NCBI RefSeq assembly: GCF_022810405.1
Contig: NZ_JALGQE010000010.1
Span: 1 to 64,000, forward strand
DNA from: Rhodococcus sp. ARC_M5
GTDB lineage: Bacteria > Actinomycetota > Actinomycetes > Mycobacteriales > Mycobacteriaceae
Length of the DNA: 64,000 nucleotides
Direction of reading: 5' to 3'
Position numbers and translations under genes: made by a program. Below are positions 60,909 to 64,000 of the stretch, piece after piece (the stretch's first letter is position 1; each line of letters begins with the position of its first letter). The notes below the pieces were generated by a model. That model searched no databases. It was not told where the DNA came from and was given only the letters and a program-made list of their open reading frames with translations.

Positions 60909-61880
60909 TCAGCATGACGACTTGTAGACGTACTGCGCACCTTCTCCATCGATGTTGTCGGCGGTGATGACGTGGAAGCCGGTCGAGATCTCGGCGGTCA
61001 CCGGCTGGTCGTCGATGGCGGCCATCGCCTGCGCGACGCCATCGGTACCGATGGTGTCGGGCTGCTGCGCGATCAGTGCCTGCACCGTTCCTTCACGAAG
61101 CTGCTTGACCTGCGCGGGGCCTGCGTCGAAGCCGATGATCTTGACCTGATCCTGTTTGCCCGCCTGCCGAACTCCGGTCGCGGTGCCCTCGGCTGCGAAC
61201 GTGTTCGCGGCGAAGATGCCGGTGATGTCGGGGTCCTTGGCCAGGGCGGCCGAGACTAGACGAGCAGCTTCGGCCGGGTCGTTGTGGCTGTATTGCACGC
61301 CGAGGTAGTCGAAGGCCGGGTTGGCACCGACGGCTTCCTCGAAGCCCTCCACTCGGGCGTCGGCAGTGGAGATCCCGGGATCGGTGGAGATGACGAGCAC
61401 CTTGCCGCCGGCCGGGCTCAGCCGCTCGATCGCGTTGAACGCCTCGGCCCCACCGCCCTTGTTGTCGGACGAGATGGAGGAGACCGCGATGGACGGGTCT
61501 TCCAGGGTGGTGTCGACGAGAACGACCTTGATACCCGCCCTGGAGGCTGCCTCGAGGGGCGCCTGCATGGCGGCCACGTCGGTGGGCGCGATGAGGATCG
61601 CCGAAGGCCGTGATGCGACAACCGAATCCACGATCGGCTTCTGCAGGGTGGGATCGAACTTGACCGGGCCCTGCGTATCGACGGTGACGCCTGCATCCTT
61701 CGCCGCAGCTTCGATTCCGCACTGCATGCTGATGTAGAACTCGTCGCCGCTGACGCCCTGAATGAAGGCGATGTTGCCGCTGCCGCCACCGCTTCCGGAG
61801 TCGGACGAACAACCCGCCAGGAACATGGCGGAGACCGAAGCGACACTCAGTGCAACGACGGCGGTGCGTGATGTGATCAT
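60909..61880 (-). CDS. sugar/polyol ABC substrate-binding lipoprotein
   Basis: A 323-residue protein of the ribose-binding type (peripla_BP_4). The lipobox is LAGC, Cys24, then a Ser/Gly linker and two alternating domains (FIQGVSGDEFYISMQCGIEAAAKDAGV, PSAILIAPTDVAAMQAPLEAASRAGIKVVLVD in parts, and IIGFDAGPAQVKQLREG). It delivers substrate to the permease encoded just upstream. The long open frame to 62363 overlaps the permease gene and is ignored. Confidence 0.92.
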   Translation of the reverse strand: MITSRTAVVALSVASVSAMFLAGCSSDSGSGGGSGNIAFIQGVSGDEFYISMQCGIEAAAKDAGVTVDTQGPVKFDPTLQKPIVDSVVASRPSAILIAPTDVAAMQAPLEAASRAGIKVVLVDTTLEDPSIAVSSISSDNKGGGAEAFNAIERLSPAGGKVLVISTDPGISTADARVEGFEEAVGANPAFDYLGVQYSHNDPAEAARLVSAALAKDPDITGIFAANTFAAEGTATGVRQAGKQDQVKIIGFDAGPAQVKQLREGTVQALIAQQPDTIGTDGVAQAMAAIDDQPVTAEISTGFHVITADNIDGEGAQYVYKSSC

Positions 61881-61935
61881 GGTCGACTTTCTTGTCAAGG
61901 GTTTGCGATAGAGGGAGTTTCGATGCTGGCCGGAG

Positions 61936-63033
61936 CTAGGGACTTCGGGACCAGAGTTTCTTGAGGGAGCTGGGCGATTGACCTCGGCTCGCTGCGTCAC
62001 GTCGACGCTGATCGAAGTAGACCGCTGCGATGAGGACAGCACCGACGGCGACCTGCTGCCAGAACGGCTGGACTCCGACGATGACGAAGCCGTTCTGCAG
62101 AACGGCAGGAATGAACAGTCCGACGACGGTGCCGAACATGGTTCCGATGCCGCCGAAGAGGCTCGTTCCACCGATGACCACTGCCGCAATGACATTGAGG
62201 TTGGTCTGCGACTGACCGGCGATAGCCGTGGTGCCGTACTGCGACAGGGACAGAATGCCTGCCAGTCCGGCGAGAGTGCCCGAGAGTGCGTAGACCTTGA
62301 CCAGGTGCATGTCCACCTTGATGCCGACGCGTCGAGCAGACTGCTCCTTGGAGCCGACGGCAAAGGTGTACAGACCGAACTTGGTTCGATGCAGCACGAT
62401 TCCGAAGATCACCACGAGCACCAACGCGATGCTCGAAATCAGGGGAATGGTGGTGGCCGGGAAGTTCCCGTAGCCGATCGTGTCGACGAGAACCGGTGGT
62501 ACGTCGCGGATGTCGACGCCCCCGGTGATGACCTGCGAGAGCCCGAGAGCGCCACCCAGGGTCCCGAGAGTCACGATCAGCGGAGGCACGTTGGCCTTAC
62601 CGATCAGGAAACCGTTGAGCAATCCCCAGCAGAGGCCACACCCCAAGGCAACCACGATTCCGACGGCGGCTACTCCCCACCCGTCGCCGCCGATCGCGGC
62701 CATGGTCTTGGCCGAGACGACGCCGGAGAAGACGAGAACGGAGCCGACCGACAGATCGATGCCACTGGTGACGATCACGAACGTCATGCCGATTCCGAGA
62801 ACGGCCAGGATGGATACGTTCTGGATGATCTGGCGGATGTTGCCCCACTCGGGGAAGCTGCCGGGAGCCATGATCGAGAACACGAGACAGATCGCAGCCA
62901 AGACGAGCACGATCTGGAACACCTGAACCCGGGCCAACTTACCGAGCGCTTCGACGAGATCGAAGGAGTGGCGAGACGGTTTGTCGCCGGGCGGGATCGG
63001 CTCGAGGGAGGGGCTGATGGTCTGGTTGGTCAT
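61936..63033 (-). CDS. sugar/polyol ABC permease (RbsC-type)
   Basis: A 365-residue membrane protein with about ten segments. FVIVTSGIDLSVGSVLVFSGVVSA is the RbsC signature, and GIKVDMHLVKVYALSGTLAGLAGILSLSQYG (split) the conserved C-terminal part. Its ATG overlaps the ATPase stop (ATGA). 55 bases separate it from the binding-protein gene. Confidence 0.93.
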   Translation of the reverse strand: MTNQTISPSLEPIPPGDKPSRHSFDLVEALGKLARVQVFQIVLVLAAICLVFSIMAPGSFPEWGNIRQIIQNVSILAVLGIGMTFVIVTSGIDLSVGSVLVFSGVVSAKTMAAIGGDGWGVAAVGIVVALGCGLCWGLLNGFLIGKANVPPLIVTLGTLGGALGLSQVITGGVDIRDVPPVLVDTIGYGNFPATTIPLISSIALVLVVIFGIVLHRTKFGLYTFAVGSKEQSARRVGIKVDMHLVKVYALSGTLAGLAGILSLSQYGTTAIAGQSQTNLNVIAAVVIGGTSLFGGIGTMFGTVVGLFIPAVLQNGFVIVGVQPFWQQVAVGAVLIAAVYFDQRRRDAASRGQSPSSLKKLWSRSP

Positions 63034-63809
63034 CGTGTGGCTCCGGTGGTTGCGCCGGTCATCGCGCCGACGAGTTCTTCCATGGTCGTGTTCTTGGCGT
63101 CGAGGGTCGCCACGCGCTTGCCCATTCGCAGCACCTGCACCCGGTCGGCAACTTCCATCACGTGCGGCATCGAGTGACTGATGAACACCACGGCCACTCC
63201 CCTGTCCGCTACGCGGCGAATGGTGTCGAGCACGTTTCGGGTCTGCACCACGCCGAGCGCTGCGGTCGGTTCGTCCAGAAAGACAACACCTTTGGCCCAG
63301 GCCACCGCACGCGCGATCGCAATGGCCTGCTGTTGGCCACCCGACATGGCTCCGACCGGAACGGTGAGGCTACGCACGGTGGCTCCGAGTTCGTTCAACG
63401 CGTCCTGCGACTGCTTGCGCATCGTCGAGACATCGAGAAAGCCGAGATGGCCGAGCAGCCCTTTCGCGGGAAGTTCCCGGCCGAGGAACATGTTCTGCTG
63501 CGCGTTCAGGTGCGGCGCGAGAGCGAGATCCTGGAACACTGTCTCGATGCCGAGTTCGGCTGCGACGGTGGGGCTGTCGAGATCGACCGCGGTGCCGTCG
63601 AACAGGATCTCGCCGGTGTCGACGGCCAGGCTGCCCGAGAGCGCCTTGACCAACGTCGACTTGCCTGCGCCGTTGTCGCCGATGAGGGCGACGACCTCGC
63701 CGGGGTAGATGTCGAAATCGGCGTCGTCGAGAGCACGCACGTTTCCGAAGCTCCTCGACAATCCCCTCGCTTCGAGGATCGGTGTCGCAACAGGTGCAAC
63801 GCTGGCCAT
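63030..63809 (-). CDS. sugar/polyol ABC ATP-binding protein, single domain
   Basis: A 259-residue ATPase. Walker A is GDNGAGKST (44-52), the signature MSGGQQQAIAIARA, and Walker B VVFLDEPTAALG. Ribose-type ATPases usually have two fused domains; this one has one, as in FrcA-like systems, so it must dimerise. The frame extends to 63968, but ATG 63809 fits the family and has AGGAGTATCC just upstream. Confidence 0.92.
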   Translation of the reverse strand: MASVAPVATPILEARGLSRSFGNVRALDDADFDIYPGEVVALIGDNGAGKSTLVKALSGSLAVDTGEILFDGTAVDLDSPTVAAELGIETVFQDLALAPHLNAQQNMFLGRELPAKGLLGHLGFLDVSTMRKQSQDALNELGATVRSLTVPVGAMSGGQQQAIAIARAVAWAKGVVFLDEPTAALGVVQTRNVLDTIRRVADRGVAVVFISHSMPHVMEVADRVQVLRMGKRVATLDAKNTTMEELVGAMTGATTGATR

Positions 63810-63971
63810 GGATACTCCTAGGTCGAATCGAGAAGCTTGGATGCGGGATGTCCACCCCCCACCGGTGCCGGTGCAGCACGGTCGGTGATCGTGGTCTGCG
63901 AGGCAGGTCGAGCTCCCTGCGGGGCTCGTTGTGTAAACGAGTGTGACCCACGCAACCCGCATTGTCACGTG

Positions 63972-64000
63972 TTTCGCGAAAATTCATGTCACCGGTGACA
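63972..64000. promoter_or_regulatory. palindromes upstream of the polyol operon (window edge)
   Basis: TTTCGCGAAA (63972-63981) is a perfect 10-bp palindrome and TGTCACCGGTGACA (63987-64000) a perfect 14-bp palindrome at the very end of the window. A TGTCAC half-site recurs at 63963-63968. They lie about 160 bases before the ATPase start and are likely regulator sites for the polyol operon; the regulator gene would be beyond the window. Confidence 0.5.

Overview
The window looks like chromosomal DNA of a high-GC actinobacterium of the Mycobacteriales, most likely a Rhodococcus/Rhodococcoides-type organism. The evidence is the 5' end of an actinobacterial 16S rRNA gene at the left edge, a SigG-type sigma factor with a SnoaL-like tail, an AurF-like diiron protein beside FprB, DUF3558 and Excalibur proteins, TY-Chap/YbjN-like proteins and many GTG starts. 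The genus is an inference from gene content. No tRNA gene, CRISPR array, insertion sequence or prophage was recognised.

Layout: 1-511 holds the first bases and long leader of an rRNA operon on the minus strand. 512-7839 is a divergent catabolic locus. KDG kinase, an IclR regulator and RidA are on the minus strand; a PLP-dependent deaminase, an N-acyl-D-amino-acid deacylase-like amidohydrolase, KDPG aldolase and a GntP permease are on the plus strand. Read together, these genes form an almost complete predicted route for N-acetyl-D-glucosaminate (or another N-acylated 2-amino-aldonate): uptake, deacetylation, deamination to KDG with RidA clearing the imine, phosphorylation, and cleavage to pyruvate and glyceraldehyde 3-phosphate. 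This is the most interesting system in the window.

7874-17077 carries a CxxC hypothetical protein, an FAD oxidoreductase, a degenerate AroQ chorismate-mutase-like protein followed by a strong terminator, a VOC protein, SigG, a RelA/SpoT-domain protein with an S1-like tail, a DUF2079 membrane protein, a CysJ-like reductase without flavodoxin domain, and a TY-Chap-like protein. 17099-25538 is recCBD with translational overlaps. 26903-29071 is an ADP-ribose locus: macrodomain, ADP-ribosylglycohydrolase and a divergent NrtR-type regulator, with two 19-bp repeats 22 bp apart between them. 29096-43511 includes a second TY-Chap protein, the diiron/FprB pair, a secreted serine beta-lactamase-fold protein, an acyl-CoA ligase, an ABC-F ATPase and an ehuBCDA-type ABC importer.

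43554-52654 is ordinary accessory gene content: a SanA/YdcF-like protein, a dicarboxylate symporter, lipoproteins, an ArsR/SRPBCC pair whose operator covers the start codon, DedA, a small LuxR-type protein and a fused double TetR. 52673-58468 is a worn region. It has two diverged copies of a Fic gene (both broken), an AT-richer orphan membrane-anchored protein, a small secreted peptide, an orphan adenine-type DNA methyltransferase with a partner membrane protein, and the remnant of an SDR gene. The right end, 58549-64000, has a thioesterase and a polyol (mannitol-type) dehydrogenase in an operon with a ribose-type ABC importer, whose upstream region at the window edge holds perfect palindromes.
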